A DNA stretch of 59,087 bases, from the NCBI RefSeq assembly GCF_001941975.2, contig NZ_CP146992.1, positions 1 to 59,087 of the forward strand, read 5' to 3'. The translations under genes were made by a program, and so were the position numbers. The notes beneath the pieces were generated by a model, which made no database searches, was not told the origin of the DNA, and saw only the letters and a list, made by a program, of their open reading frames with translations. Shown in pieces: positions 1 through 7,379 of the stretch (position 1 is the stretch's first letter; each line of letters starts with the position of its first letter). The stretch comes from Sporomusa sphaeroides DSM 2875. Its GTDB lineage: Bacteria; Bacillota; Negativicutes; Sporomusales; Sporomusaceae.

Positions 1-780
1 ATGGCTAAAGTATATACTTTTGGAAATCGCAAAGGTGGTGTTGCTAAAACTACTACAACGGCAGCTTTATCTTATTTATTATCTCTGCGGGGATATCGTG
101 TGTTAGCTACTGAAGTAGATAGTCAGGGACATTTGGCCGAAATGCTTACTTTGAAATCAAGTAAAGATTTTGCTGGTATGACGGTGTTTGAAGCAATCCA
201 GGCAGGCAATGTAAAACCGTATGTTCACAATGTAACTGAAGGTCTCGACTTATTGCCTGCTAATAACTCGCTTGCGCAGCTGCAGGACTGGCTTTATAAA
301 AAGGGTAATTTGCCCAGAAACGTGAGGCCGCAGGAAGCACTTAAAAGAGCTTTGGCACCTGTTCAGGAGGAATATGATTATATTCTGATTGATACGCCGC
401 CTGCTTTGAATGATGAATTGATTAATGCTTTGACTGCAGCAACGCATATTATTGGGTGCACTGAGACTTCTAAGCCATCTATGACCGGCTTAATTAATTT
501 TTTTGAAATCGTAAAGGAAGTTAAGGAAAGTGTTAATCCAGATTTGAGATTATGCGGCGTTTTAGCTACCATGCTGGACGCTAGGCGCACTGACGCACAG
601 ACTGTTTTATTGCGGTTGGAAATGGATTATGATAATTTGCTTTTTAAGACGATAATAAAACGCGGTGCAGCGATAGGCCGTTTGTACATGTTGGGTTTTG
701 ATGAAACAAAAAACCATGAATTGCATGCCGCGTTAAAGCAATTTATACCACTTGTTAAGGAGGTTTTGGAACGTGAGTAA
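1..780 (+). CDS. parA: ParA-family partition ATPase
   Basis: Protein of 259 aa that should drive plasmid segregation as a DNA-bound ATPase with a partner centromere-binding protein. A deviant Walker A motif, KGGVAKTTTT, is at residues 11-20, and the hydrophobic strand YILIDTPPA near residue 127 is the second nucleotide-binding motif typical of ParA/Soj/MinD proteins. There is no N-terminal DNA-binding extension, so it is the small (type Ib-like) form. The start at base 1 is supported by a GAAAGGG Shine-Dalgarno sequence in the last bases of the window if the molecule is circular. The partner gene overlaps its 3' end by 8 bases, so the two are translationally coupled. An 11-bp inverted repeat at 59019-59054 lies just upstream and may be the autoregulatory operator. 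Confidence 0.95.
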   Translation: MAKVYTFGNRKGGVAKTTTTAALSYLLSLRGYRVLATEVDSQGHLAEMLTLKSSKDFAGMTVFEAIQAGNVKPYVHNVTEGLDLLPANNSLAQLQDWLYKKGNLPRNVRPQEALKRALAPVQEEYDYILIDTPPALNDELINALTAATHIIGCTETSKPSMTGLINFFEIVKEVKESVNPDLRLCGVLATMLDARRTDAQTVLLRLEMDYDNLLFKTIIKRGAAIGRLYMLGFDETKNHELHAALKQFIPLVKEVLERE

Positions 781-1111
781 ACTAAGGGAATCTTTAAATA
801 AGTCTTTGGAAGGATTACCGCAAAATACAAACGCAGCTGTGAAAGCTATCGTAAACCGCGGTGCAGCTGACGATAATTCTCAACCGAAGAATTTACAGAC
901 AGAGAAAAATCCGGTCCCTAAACTTAGTAAACCATTGAAGTTTTCGGATACGCATAAAAACGCATCTTTATTATTGCGAAATGATGTGATTAAGAATATT
1001 GATGATTTGGCAGAGGGCGCCGGAAAAGGCTTTAAGACAAAACTGGTAAATGAAGCATTAATCCGTATTTTAAAAGAATATGGAATTGAGTTACCCGATT
1101 ACGGAGGGTAA
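773..1111 (+). CDS. ParB-like / ribbon-helix-helix partition partner
   Basis: Small basic protein of 112 aa. The GTG start at 773 follows AAGGAGG at 757-763 and overlaps the end of parA. The N-terminal half is polar and probably flexible. The C-terminal segment (ASLLLRNDVIKNIDDLAEG, then KTKLVNEALIRILKEYG) has the strand-helix-helix spacing of CopG/ParG-type ribbon-helix-helix proteins. By position and size it should be the centromere-binding partner of ParA that also represses the operon. The fold is read from pattern only; no close family member is recognised. Confidence 0.7.
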   Translation: MSKLRESLNKSLEGLPQNTNAAVKAIVNRGAADDNSQPKNLQTEKNPVPKLSKPLKFSDTHKNASLLLRNDVIKNIDDLAEGAGKGFKTKLVNEALIRILKEYGIELPDYGG

Positions 1112-1115
1112 GTTT

Positions 1116-1691
1116 ATGGTGAGCAGGGTATTGATGATTTGTTTAGTTTGCTTGTTTTGTTGGGGGAGTATCTGCTTCGCAGATGAGAATGAACAAGAAG
1201 ATTCAGAAGTTTACCGTTACTATGTTGTAATTTATAATGATGTGCTACGGGCGAACCCACAACATGGAGCTGTTTGGGCAGATTGGTCGGCCAGGGCGAT
1301 TATATATTTTTGTCAAAAATGGCAGGTAAGTCCCTTGTTAGCTGCCGCGAATTTTCATATTGAAAGCAATTATACGATGGAATCTATATCTAAGACCGGT
1401 GCGCGTGGTGTTGCACAGCTTATGCCGGGTACGGCAAAAATGTTAGGGATAACGAATATTGACGATCCGATGCAAAATATTGAGGGTGGAATTATGTATT
1501 TGGCGCAGCAATTGGACACTTTTAGGCAGTATGGAGATATGCGTACTACTTATGCGATTGCAGCTTATAACGCTGGGCCGCAGGCGATAAAGGACTATCG
1601 CGGCTTACCACCTTACAGAGAAACGATAAATCACGTTGAGCGAGTCAGGGTGGTATTAGAACGGTTAGTTTTAGAGTATAACGGAATATAA
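1116..1691 (+). CDS. lytic transglycosylase (SLT domain), exported
   Basis: Protein of 191 aa with an N-terminal signal peptide (hydrophobic segment at residues 2-20, then FADENE). It should cut peptidoglycan to open a path for the transfer machinery, like VirB1/TrbN. The SLT motifs are visible: HIESNY with the catalytic Glu, GARGVAQLMPGTAKMLG, and AAYNAGP. The ATG at 1116 is chosen because GGAGGG lies at 1103-1108 and the signal peptide begins there; the upstream in-frame start overlaps the previous gene. It follows the parA/parB-like pair closely, away from the VirB operon, and ends in a terminator at 1709-1737. Confidence 0.9.
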   Translation: MVSRVLMICLVCLFCWGSICFADENEQEDSEVYRYYVVIYNDVLRANPQHGAVWADWSARAIIYFCQKWQVSPLLAAANFHIESNYTMESISKTGARGVAQLMPGTAKMLGITNIDDPMQNIEGGIMYLAQQLDTFRQYGDMRTTYAIAAYNAGPQAIKDYRGLPPYRETINHVERVRVVLERLVLEYNGI

Positions 1692-1708
1692 CAAAGGGAG
1701 TTTATTAG

Positions 1709-1737
1709 AACTAGGTGTAATGCCTAGTTTTTTTTAT
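1709..1737 (+). terminator. rho-independent terminator after the partition/transglycosylase operon
   Basis: Seven-base-pair stem (AACTAGG/CCTAGTT) with a 7-nt loop, followed by an uninterrupted T run. It lies 18 bases after the transglycosylase stop codon. Confidence 0.8.
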
Positions 1738-1742
1738 TTCGG

Positions 1743-2015
1743 TTATTCGGACGTCCAGCGGGGTTAGTGGCTTTTAGCCAGGCTTTCTGCTCGCCGTTTT
1801 TATTGGACAAAGGTAATCAATTTAGCACGGAAAGGTATGGGTGTATCAGATGGCTGCTTGTCGCCCTAAAGGTGTGTTGGCTGCTTTTTTTTAAAAGAGT
1901 TTTGGCCCCAGGGGGATACCCCCTGAAACCCCCGCTTTTTAAAAGTGAATTCCTTTGACATAAATGTAAACTTAAACCTAAACCTAAATCTAAACCATTA
2001 TAAATTAAGTTATTC
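1743..2015. repeat. dispersed repeat, copy 1 of 3 (FGRPAG repeat)
   Basis: About 200 bp starting TATTCGGACGTCCAGCGGGG recurs at 5472-5705 and 13801-14005. In one frame all copies read FGRPAGLVAFS(Q)AFCSPFLL, so this may be a decayed coding fragment. The distal part has a GC-rich hairpin (CCCCAGGGGGATACCCCCTG) and, in copies 1 and 2, AAACCTAAA-type micro-repeats followed by AAGTTATTC. Copies 1 and 3 lie just upstream of the repeated promoters at 2075 and 14025. No ORF here has a ribosome-binding site. Confidence 0.8.
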
Positions 2016-2038
2016 GGCAAATTTCTGCTGAATAACTT
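2006..2038 (+). terminator. stem-loop at end of repeat copy 1
   Basis: Imperfect inverted repeat AAGTTATTC...GAATAACTT, about 12 bp with one mismatch, followed by TTG. It may insulate the promoter at 2075 from upstream transcription. Confidence 0.4.
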
Positions 2039-2074
2039 TGTTTGTTGTTGACACTTAAACTTGATTAACGTCTA

Positions 2075-2103
2075 TTGACAATCAAATTGATTTATAGTAT
2101 AAT
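2075..2103 (+). promoter_or_regulatory. sigma-70 promoter P1 with internal palindromic operator
   Basis: Consensus TTGACA (2075-2080) and TATAAT (2098-2103) are separated by exactly 17 bp. The spacer holds an AATCAA-N-TTGATT palindrome and the -10 is followed by another ATCAA half-site. The same unit recurs at 4013-4041 and 14025-14053, so these operons probably share a repressor. It drives the J-domain gene at 2137. Confidence 0.85.
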
Positions 2104-2136
2104 TAAATCAAGATAAAGATTGCAGGAGGTTAATAT

Positions 2137-2634
2137 ATGTACTTTCAAGATATTCACACTATCGACGAATTAAAAAAGGCTTATCGAAAATTAGCCTTTA
2201 AACATCATCCAGACCGTGGCGGCGATACTGAGATAATGAAGGCTGTAAATGCCGAGTATGAGCAGCTTTTTAAAAAGCTGAATGTGACTGATGAAGCCAC
2301 CGGCAAAGCAAAATTCAATATGAATGACGGTTTCCGCGAAATGATTGATAAAATTATCAACTTGGACGGCCTGGAAATTGAAATCTGCGGCCTGTGGATA
2401 TGGGTAAGCGGTAACACTAAAGGACATAAAGAAGCTTTGAAGGAAGCCGGTTTCTTTTGGGCAAGCAAGAAAAAAATGTGGTACTGGCGGCCAGAGGAAG
2501 GAAAGGTAAGATACAGCACCGGCATAACCGATATGGATTACATACGCAATATGTACGGTTCAGAAGCCATAAAGACAGTCATCAAAAAGGAAAAGGAAAA
2601 AGAGGGGCAGCTGCCTAGGAGGGGGACAGCGTAG
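2137..2634 (+). CDS. J-domain (DnaJ-like) protein
   Basis: Protein of 165 aa. The N-terminal part has a J-domain core: DELKKAYRKLAFKHHPDRGG with the HPD tripeptide near residue 29, then a further helix (EIMKAVNAEYEQLFKKL). J domains stimulate the ATPase of DnaK/Hsp70; a plasmid copy could recruit host DnaK to replication or to a plasmid protein. The C-terminal 100 residues contain LWIWVSGNTKGHKEALKEAG and a Trp-rich segment (KMWYWRPEE), a module seen beside J domains in plasmid and phage proteins. It is the first gene after promoter P1, with GGAGG before the ATG. Confidence 0.85.
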   Translation: MYFQDIHTIDELKKAYRKLAFKHHPDRGGDTEIMKAVNAEYEQLFKKLNVTDEATGKAKFNMNDGFREMIDKIINLDGLEIEICGLWIWVSGNTKGHKEALKEAGFFWASKKKMWYWRPEEGKVRYSTGITDMDYIRNMYGSEAIKTVIKKEKEKEGQLPRRGTA

Positions 2635-2646
2635 GTTAAACTCATA

Positions 2647-2676
2647 AGGCCAGCCGGGAGCCTTATCCCGGCGATA
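2647..2676 (+). repeat. intercistronic hairpin, copy of GCCGGGAGCCTTATCCCGGC
   Basis: A GCCGGGA...TCCCGGC stem-loop sits between two genes. The same 20-mer occurs at about 56270-56290, also between small genes, and a related hairpin (AGCCGGGACCGGTTCCCGGCT) is at 3468-3492. These may be mRNA-stability or attenuation hairpins. Confidence 0.6.
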
Positions 2677-2692
2677 TAAGGAGGCGGCAAAG

Positions 2693-2959
2693 ATGGAATT
2701 TGTAGAAAGATTGAATATGGATGCTGTAAGGAACGCCTGTATTAAAAACAATTTTTGTACACGGATGAACAATGAAGCGTATTCAAGCATGTTGATGGTT
2801 GCAGAAAGAGAAATCAATAGCCATGAGGAACTAATCGATGCTATAAAGGAAATGGCAAGCCGAATATATTCCTGTTCAGCAGACCCTAATAATTATTTAA
2901 TGCTGGAAAATGTGACAGGTATCCTATTTAGAGAATGTGTCGATAGATTTGTAAAGTAA
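2693..2959 (+). CDS. hypothetical protein, 88 aa
   Basis: Not recognised. The start follows AAGGAGG at 2678-2685. The protein is acidic and predicted helical (EREINSHEELIDAIKEMASRIY), with three Cys residues scattered rather than in a zinc motif. It lies in the P1 operon of small accessory genes. Confidence 0.7.
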   Translation: MEFVERLNMDAVRNACIKNNFCTRMNNEAYSSMLMVAEREINSHEELIDAIKEMASRIYSCSADPNNYLMLENVTGILFRECVDRFVK

Positions 2960-2977
2960 AGGGGCGAAATTAAAAAA

Positions 2978-3169
2978 ATGAAAAAAGGCGATACCGTTTA
3001 TACTCCAAGATTTTGCACTGTTGTAATTACCGAGGTTTACGAAGATCCTTGCAAAGCTTTTCAGGAGGGATACAAGGAGCCAACGCATTATGCTAAAGAC
3101 CCTGAATATGAAATTCTAGGTAAAAATATTGGAGATAACCGAATGGCATTTGCGGCAATTCGAAAATAG
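2978..3169 (+). CDS. hypothetical protein, 63 aa
   Basis: Not recognised. It begins MKKGDTVYTPRFCTVVITEV, a beta-rich start like small SH3-type or transcription-processivity folds, but no family can be named. A GGGGCGA ribosome site precedes it, and it is 18 bases after its neighbour in the same direction. Confidence 0.65.
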   Translation: MKKGDTVYTPRFCTVVITEVYEDPCKAFQEGYKEPTHYAKDPEYEILGKNIGDNRMAFAAIRK

Positions 3170-3195
3170 CAGAATTTCGAGGGGAGAGATTAGCA

Positions 3196-3456
3196 ATGTG
3201 GAAGATAACGAAGGATAAGATTTTTGATACCAGTATGGGCGAGCGGTCAGCTGTAGGGTTTTCTTCTCAAGATTATGATGGAAGGGCGCTGCCGTATCGA
3301 TTCCGGATGTTGGACGATGATGGAGAAATTTATTATTATGGTCTTTCTAGTTCTGATAGCAGTTTTGCACCTCTTGATAGCTTCGGGATGCCAAATGCTG
3401 GTTGCACTATGATAGAGTATTATAATGTAAAAACAAAAAAGTGGGAAATTCTTTAG
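3196..3456 (+). CDS. hypothetical protein, 86 aa
   Basis: Not recognised. A strong GAGGGGAGAG ribosome site is present. The composition is Tyr/Asp/Ser-rich and likely beta (DDDGEIYYYGLSSSDSSF, ending TKKWEIL). Sits last in the P1 operon, before the GC-rich hairpin at 3468-3492. Confidence 0.65.
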   Translation: MWKITKDKIFDTSMGERSAVGFSSQDYDGRALPYRFRMLDDDGEIYYYGLSSSDSSFAPLDSFGMPNAGCTMIEYYNVKTKKWEIL

Positions 3457-3467
3457 GTGTTAAGTCA

Positions 3468-3492
3468 GCCGGGACCGGTTCCCGGCTGACTA
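3468..3492 (+). terminator. GC-rich hairpin after the P1 operon
   Basis: Near-perfect inverted repeat GTCAGCCGGGA...TCCCGGCTGAC (11 bp) without a clear U run. It may be an mRNA-end or stability structure. Confidence 0.45.
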
Positions 3493-3571
3493 TGGTAAGA
3501 CTACTCTGGTGTATAAGCTGGTAATTATGTTATACTGTATTTATATATCAGGTAGCAAGGGAGGTTTTTAT

Positions 3572-3742
3572 ATGCGTCTGATAGAGCGTATTAAACAAGC
3601 GGAAGAAGAGATCGCCAGGGGTGAGGTTATAGAGTGGAAACCGGGAAGTACAGAGTTTACATTACCAAAGGATGCAAAAAAGACATTGACAAGACACCGT
3701 ATCACATCCAAAAAGCGGTTAACAAAGCGTTTGAAGTTTTAA
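3572..3742 (+). CDS. possible antitoxin ORF overlapping the RelE toxin
   Basis: Reading frame of 56 aa starting MRLIERIKQAEEEIARGEVI after GGGAGG. An extended -10 (TGTTATACT at 3528-3536) lies upstream. It overlaps the toxin frame by 109 bases, and its last 34 residues are basic and look like a shadow of the toxin frame. The genuine part may be only the first 20 or so residues: either a remnant of an antitoxin gene or a leader. Its role as antitoxin is inferred from position only. Confidence 0.4.
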   Translation: MRLIERIKQAEEEIARGEVIEWKPGSTEFTLPKDAKKTLTRHRITSKKRLTKRLKF

Positions 3743-3906
3743 GTGCAGACCCTTACCATGGTATTAGAATAAAGCCGCTCAGTGGGGAGTTACAGGGATA
3801 TTATAGGTATCGTATTAATGATTATCGGCTAATTTATCGGGTTGATGATAGTATAGTGACAATTTATGCTGTGGGTTTTGGGCCGCGTGGAGACATTTAT
3901 AAATAG
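3634..3906 (+). CDS. relE: RelE/ParE-superfamily toxin (mRNA interferase-like)
   Basis: Protein of 90 aa from a GTG start. RelE toxins fold on the ribosome and cleave mRNA. The family pattern is clear along the length: YRVYITKGCKKDIDK, HIQKAVNKAFEVL, GIRIKPLSGELQGYYRYRI, DYRLIYRV and IYAVGFGPRG. The basic residues KPL, the R of YRYRI and the R of DYRLIYR are the usual RNA-contacting positions. No full-length antitoxin is evident; the only candidate upstream overlaps it in another frame. A strong terminator follows. Confidence 0.85.
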   Translation: METGKYRVYITKGCKKDIDKTPYHIQKAVNKAFEVLSADPYHGIRIKPLSGELQGYYRYRINDYRLIYRVDDSIVTIYAVGFGPRGDIYK

Positions 3907-3919
3907 CAGGATAAACATT

Positions 3920-3947
3920 AACCGGCTTTAATTAGCCGGTTTTTTTA
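3920..3947 (+). terminator. rho-independent terminator after relE
   Basis: Stem AACCGGCT/AGCCGGTT followed by seven T residues. Confidence 0.85.
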
Positions 3948-3957
3948 TACTTGAGAT

Positions 3958-3999
3958 AAGCAAGTTAAGTAAAAGAATACTTAACTTGCTTTATTTTTT
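3958..3999. terminator. second strong stem-loop after relE
   Basis: Perfect 14-bp arms (AAGCAAGTTAAGTA / TACTTAACTTGCTT) around a 6-nt loop, followed by a T-rich tail. It probably isolates promoter P2 from readthrough. Confidence 0.7.
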
Positions 4000-4012
4000 T
4001 GAATAATACCTA

Positions 4013-4041
4013 TTGACAATCAAGTTGATTTATATTATAAT
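4013..4041 (+). promoter_or_regulatory. sigma-70 promoter P2, copy of P1
   Basis: TTGACA 4013-4018, 17-bp spacer with AATCAAGTTGATT, TATAAT 4036-4041. From the -35 to 4064 the sequence is nearly identical to 2075-2126. It drives the DUF6573-like gene. Confidence 0.85.
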
Positions 4042-4092
4042 TAAATCAAGATAAAGATTGCAGGATATCAGTAGAAGGGGGGATGGATATTA

Positions 4093-4455
4093 ATGTGGGA
4101 AACTGTGGCTTCGTTTTATGGTAGAGAGGATGCCATACAAGACGGTGTACTTGTTGATGTAACTAAAACTGCTAGGGAAGCTGGTTTTAAATTCCCGGTA
4201 GCGGTTACTCAGGCACTGTGGAACAATTATATTATTCCACATTCGACAATGAACGGACAATCAGAGCAGGAAAGGTTATGGGACGTTTTATATGTGGCTG
4301 CTCAATATGCAAAATATTCGAAAGATGATTCAATGTTTTTTGGAATTGATTTTCTTATGGGTACAGTTATAGAACAAGTTGATTTAAAGTTGCTGATTTT
4401 TCTGGGGGATAGAAGGGAGCCAGTTATTACGATCATGCTTCAACAGGAAGATTAA
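4093..4455 (+). CDS. DUF6573-like protein, 120 aa
   Basis: The segment DAIQDGVLVDVTKTAREAGF followed by KFPVAVTQALWNN matches the signature of DUF6573 proteins, which are common as accessory genes on plasmids and phages and have no known function. First gene behind promoter P2, with an AGAAGGGGGG ribosome site. Confidence 0.75.
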   Translation: MWETVASFYGREDAIQDGVLVDVTKTAREAGFKFPVAVTQALWNNYIIPHSTMNGQSEQERLWDVLYVAAQYAKYSKDDSMFFGIDFLMGTVIEQVDLKLLIFLGDRREPVITIMLQQED

Positions 4456-4496
4456 AATCAGTTGAGCTAGCATTTGGTTGATAAAAAGGATGTGAA

Positions 4497-4883
4497 ATGG
4501 TAATGAATTTTGTAATTCAAATCATATATTGGCCTGCTAATGGGGGTGAGTACATTTTGTACGAATATCCGGCAGAAAAAATGATAGAAAGTGAAGCTTA
4601 CAATAAATGCATTGAAATTGAGAATACCGAGCCTTTGTTGCCAAATGGTATATATTTTGATTATGGATGCATGTCAGCTAGTTATAGAAAGGAAGAACAA
4701 CAGTCTAAAAAATGCCGGGCTTTCAATTTTGGTGTAATAGCTTTCGGGGATGGTAAAAAGGCAATTCCGGTACTTGATAAAGACCTTTTGGAACTCCTTC
4801 GGGGCAACAAGGTAGGCGAAGGGCTTCCGATAATCAAAAGTTGGTTAGCCGGTTGGCACAGTGCAAATATACTCGCCAACTAA
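4497..4883 (+). CDS. hypothetical protein, 128 aa
   Basis: Not recognised. AAAAAGGA precedes the ATG. The N-terminus (IQIIYWPANGGEYILYEYPA) suggests a beta strand-rich fold, and the C-terminus is helical. Second gene behind P2. Confidence 0.6.
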   Translation: MVMNFVIQIIYWPANGGEYILYEYPAEKMIESEAYNKCIEIENTEPLLPNGIYFDYGCMSASYRKEEQQSKKCRAFNFGVIAFGDGKKAIPVLDKDLLELLRGNKVGEGLPIIKSWLAGWHSANILAN

Positions 4884-5020
4884 CAGCCAATAGAATAAAT
4901 TTGTTTAAAATCAGGAGAATTTCGCGCAACAAACGACCTGTAAAAAGTTCAAAGGTAAAAAATGTAAAGTAGCAAGAGATATGCAGAATGGTTTGTAAAT
5001 AATACAATGCGGTTATCACA

Positions 5021-5050
5021 TTGCTAATGACCGGTAACTTAGACTATAAT
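5021..5050 (+). promoter_or_regulatory. promoter upstream of the 5085 gene
   Basis: TTGCTA (5021-5026), 18-bp spacer, TATAAT (5045-5050). The rest of 4884-5075 shows no gene. Confidence 0.6.
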
Positions 5051-5084
5051 TTAAGATGGAATTTACTTTAGTGAGGTGTTTGTT

Positions 5085-5426
5085 GTGCGCGATGAGGAAA
5101 AAAATTGGGGAGGTAGTCGCGAGGGGGCTGGACGCGTTTCGGTAATCGAACGTAAAAATTTTTACTATCGTTTATCGGAAGCCGAGCATGTTATAGATAA
5201 GCAAGTCATTTCGGCATTTAAGAAAGTTGAAACAGAACTTATTAAAGAACTGGCAAAAGCTAGGAAATGCAAGCAATATGAGGTTGTGGAAGATGTTCAT
5301 AGACAAATGTTACAAGCTAGAGAAAAAATTATGGATGCTGCCAAGGAAGCTATTATGTTAGAAAAAAATGTCATTAAGGATAGATTGTTAAATAGTTCAT
5401 TTGAGAAAGTTTCTGATACACATTAG
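5085..5426 (+). CDS. hypothetical helical protein, 113 aa
   Basis: GTG start chosen from GAGGTG upstream; an in-frame GTG at 5076 is possible. The beginning, EEKNWGGSREGAGR, resembles the N-termini of phage and plasmid proteins with a GG(K/S)REGAGR signature. The rest is a long charged helix likely to form a coiled coil (VETELIKELAKARKCKQYEV and beyond). Function unknown. A terminator follows at 5431-5456. Confidence 0.65.
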   Translation: MRDEEKNWGGSREGAGRVSVIERKNFYYRLSEAEHVIDKQVISAFKKVETELIKELAKARKCKQYEVVEDVHRQMLQAREKIMDAAKEAIMLEKNVIKDRLLNSSFEKVSDTH

Positions 5427-5430
5427 TAAT

Positions 5431-5456
5431 CGCATCCTTTGGGGTGCGTTTTTTTT
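5431..5456 (+). terminator. rho-independent terminator
   Basis: Stem CGCATCC/GGGTGCG (one T-G pair) followed by eight T residues. Confidence 0.85.
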
Positions 5457-5471
5457 GCAAATTAATTATGT

Positions 5472-5705
5472 TCGGTTTATTCGGACGTCCAGCGGGTTTA
5501 GTGGCTTTTAGCTAGGCTTTTTGCTCGCCGTTTTTATTGGACAAAGGTAATCAATTGGGCATGGAGTTGGCTGCTTTTTTTTAAAAGAGTTCTAGCCCCA
5601 GAGGAGACCCCCTGAACCCCCCCGTTTTTTAAATGGGTGGATTCATAGCGATTTAAATGTAAACCTAAACATAAACCGTTTTAATTTAAGTTATTCAGCA
5701 AAAGT
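5472..5705. repeat. dispersed repeat, copy 2 of 3 (FGRPAG repeat)
   Basis: Matches 1743-2015 but lacks about 40 bp in the middle and has a stop codon in the FGRPAG frame (AFS-stop-AFC). It keeps the CCCC...GGGG hairpin, the AAACCTAAAC micro-repeats and AAGTTATTC at its end. Confidence 0.8.
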
Positions 5706-5749
5706 CTCTTTATAAAGGTAAATCTATAGGTTTACCTTTATAAAGAGAC
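5704..5749. promoter_or_regulatory. 19-bp-arm inverted repeat upstream of the 5826 gene
   Basis: Perfect arms 5704-5722 and 5731-5749 containing TTTATAAAGGTAAA. It belongs to the ATAAAGGTTTA motif family found near ssb and parA, and a likely -10 (TATAAT 5803-5808) lies downstream. It may be an operator or a transcript-end hairpin. Confidence 0.6.
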
Positions 5750-5825
5750 AAATGTAACAATTTTTTTGTTAAAAAAATATATATATTTTACACGATATAT
5801 GTTATAATATAAGCAATAAATTACA

Positions 5826-6359
5826 ATGGAGTTGTTGATCTTGAAACCTAAAAAAATAACTGCGTGGCACATGTCGACCAATTTGGACTATCGAGTTTGG
5901 CAAAATGATGAAAATAATTATTTTGTAAGCACTACAAAAACAATAGCTACCAAATTATTATTAAACCTATTTGATGAAGATACGGATAACAAAATGCATT
6001 ATGGTCTAGTCCGTGAGATTTGGAACATAGGTAAAGTTAAAGCTGCTGAATATGCAAAGCAAATAATTGATGCAAGTATGGATGGATTTTTATCCGCTCC
6101 CGTTGCCGCGATTGCAATGTCTATACTTACGGATCAAGTTGGTTTTTTATATCCAGATGAGTTTTTAACTGAAAGGCTAGTCGGTAAAAAGCGATTACAA
6201 TACTGGAAAGAATGCTTGGAAAAGTACACAGTTAATTATGAAGAACCTGCGATTTATGCCATTATGAATATGTGGGGAAATGATAACAAAGAATTACTTG
6301 TTTTTATCAAGGATAACCACAAAATTATAGACCGAATTATTAAAGACTGTGAATATTAG
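5826..6359 (+). CDS. hypothetical protein, 177 aa
   Basis: Not recognised. It reads as a soluble, mixed alpha/beta protein (AWHMSTNLDYRVWQNDENNY at the start) with no signal peptide or membrane segment. It has its own TATAAT at 5803-5808 and ends just before the cassette-like array. Confidence 0.65.
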   Translation: MELLILKPKKITAWHMSTNLDYRVWQNDENNYFVSTTKTIATKLLLNLFDEDTDNKMHYGLVREIWNIGKVKAAEYAKQIIDASMDGFLSAPVAAIAMSILTDQVGFLYPDEFLTERLVGKKRLQYWKECLEKYTVNYEEPAIYAIMNMWGNDNKELLVFIKDNHKIIDRIIKDCEY

Positions 6360-6619
6360 TTGTGGGGGGAGTCAAATAGATTGAATTGACTATAGTAAAA
6401 ACTCTTAGAATCGCATAAAACCTAGAAAGTTAGAGTAGTCAAAATGGCTTTTACCCAGAATCAGAAGCTGGGGTCTCGGCATGAGCGCCAGGGCAAAATA
6501 ATATAAGCAATTAGCTTAAAGCTTATTGCTTATAGTGGCCAGCCACTGGTGCCAGTACCGGCATCGAGGGGCCAGGATGAAGCCAAAAATAGGATTGCCA
6601 ACGCAAAGGAGTGATTTCT

Positions 6620-6727
6620 ATAAAACGTAGTACTATGGATAATATGTTTTATTGGTTCATCACAATATGGCTTATATTTTTTGCTTATTGTTTTCATGGA
6701 TCATTCGGCAATATCTTTTTTAGGTAA
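6620..6727 (+). CDS. small hydrophobic protein, copy 1 (ATA or GTG start)
   Basis: Reading frame of about 35 aa ending MDNMFYWFITIWLIFFAYC and then HGSFGNIFFR. It is duplicated at 7262-7369, where changes are conservative or silent and the stop is kept, so both copies look protein-coding. The ATG at 6635 is too far from the AAAGGAG site; the conserved frame suggests initiation at ATA (6620), or GTG (6611) in this copy. Probably a one-pass membrane peptide. Confidence 0.55.
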   Translation: MKRSTMDNMFYWFITIWLIFFAYCFHGSFGNIFFR

Positions 6728-6763
6728 TGTCAAAATGGAAAAATTGGTTTGGGAGGATTAAGG

Positions 6764-6979
6764 ATGACAAATGCATTAGCTCAAGTATTATTAGGTTCTT
6801 ATATATTAGCTTCTATTATCGGCTTACTTTACATTGGGGTAGATAATTATATATATAAAATCAATAGCTTATTGATGAATAATTTACCGATGTTGGATTC
6901 TTTTGCATTAATTTCATATTTAAGCATTGGATTATTATTGTGCATCCTTGCATTTGTTCCGATTCGTAGAGGCAAATAA
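6764..6979 (+). CDS. small membrane protein, 71 aa
   Basis: GGGAGGATTAAGG precedes the ATG. Two hydrophobic segments are visible: residues about 5-25 (ALAQVLLGSYILASIIGLLY) and 45-65 (FALISYLSIGLLLCILAFV). Not recognised. It lies between cassette junction motifs at 6729 and 6998. Confidence 0.65.
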   Translation: MTNALAQVLLGSYILASIIGLLYIGVDNYIYKINSLLMNNLPMLDSFALISYLSIGLLLCILAFVPIRRGK

Positions 6980-7196
6980 AGCTACGCGGCAGAGGTTGTC
7001 AAAATGGACTAGCCTACCTGGTTGCTTCCGGAATTAGGCCATTAAGAATCCCTGATTTATAAGGCTTTACAAAGCGTAATGGACGTGCTTGGCTACAAAC
7101 ATGGTCCCGGCCATGGCCGCGACACCCGGTGCGAGTCGGCACCGGCATCGAGGAGCCAGGGCGCAGCCGTCAAAATGAGTTTGGGAGGTTATAAAA

Positions 7197-7265
7197 ATGC
7201 CTAAGCATATTCGCTGGCAAATCAACCTTAAAGTAGTCAAAATGGGATCGGAGGGATTTATATAA
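7197..7265 (+). CDS. 22-aa mini-ORF, probably a truncated cassette gene
   Basis: Starts MPKHIRWQINLKV after GGGAGG with good spacing. The frame then runs straight through a junction motif (GTAGTCAAAATGG at 7233-7245), so the native end of the gene appears lost at the junction. Confidence 0.4.
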   Translation: MPKHIRWQINLKVVKMGSEGFI

Positions 7266-7369
7266 AACGTAGTACTATGGATAATATGTTTTATTGGTTT
7301 ATCACAATATGCCTTATATATTTTGTTTATTGTTTTCATGAATCCTTCGGCAATATCTTCTTCAGGTAA
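7262..7369 (+). CDS. small hydrophobic protein, copy 2 (probable ATA start)
   Basis: Second copy of the 6620-6727 peptide: MDNMFYWFITICLIYFVYC then HESFGNIFFR. GGAGGG lies six bases before ATA at 7262, whereas the ATG at 7277 is 21 bases away and no GTG or TTG is in frame. Five of eight base differences in the aligned frame are silent or conservative. Confidence 0.5.
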   Translation: MKRSTMDNMFYWFITICLIYFVYCFHESFGNIFFR

Positions 7370-7379
7370 TAGTCAAAAT

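Noticed and set aside
1767-1958. ORF in dispersed repeat copy 1
   Set aside because: No ribosome site; the matching frame has a stop in copy 2. Kept as a repeat, not a gene.
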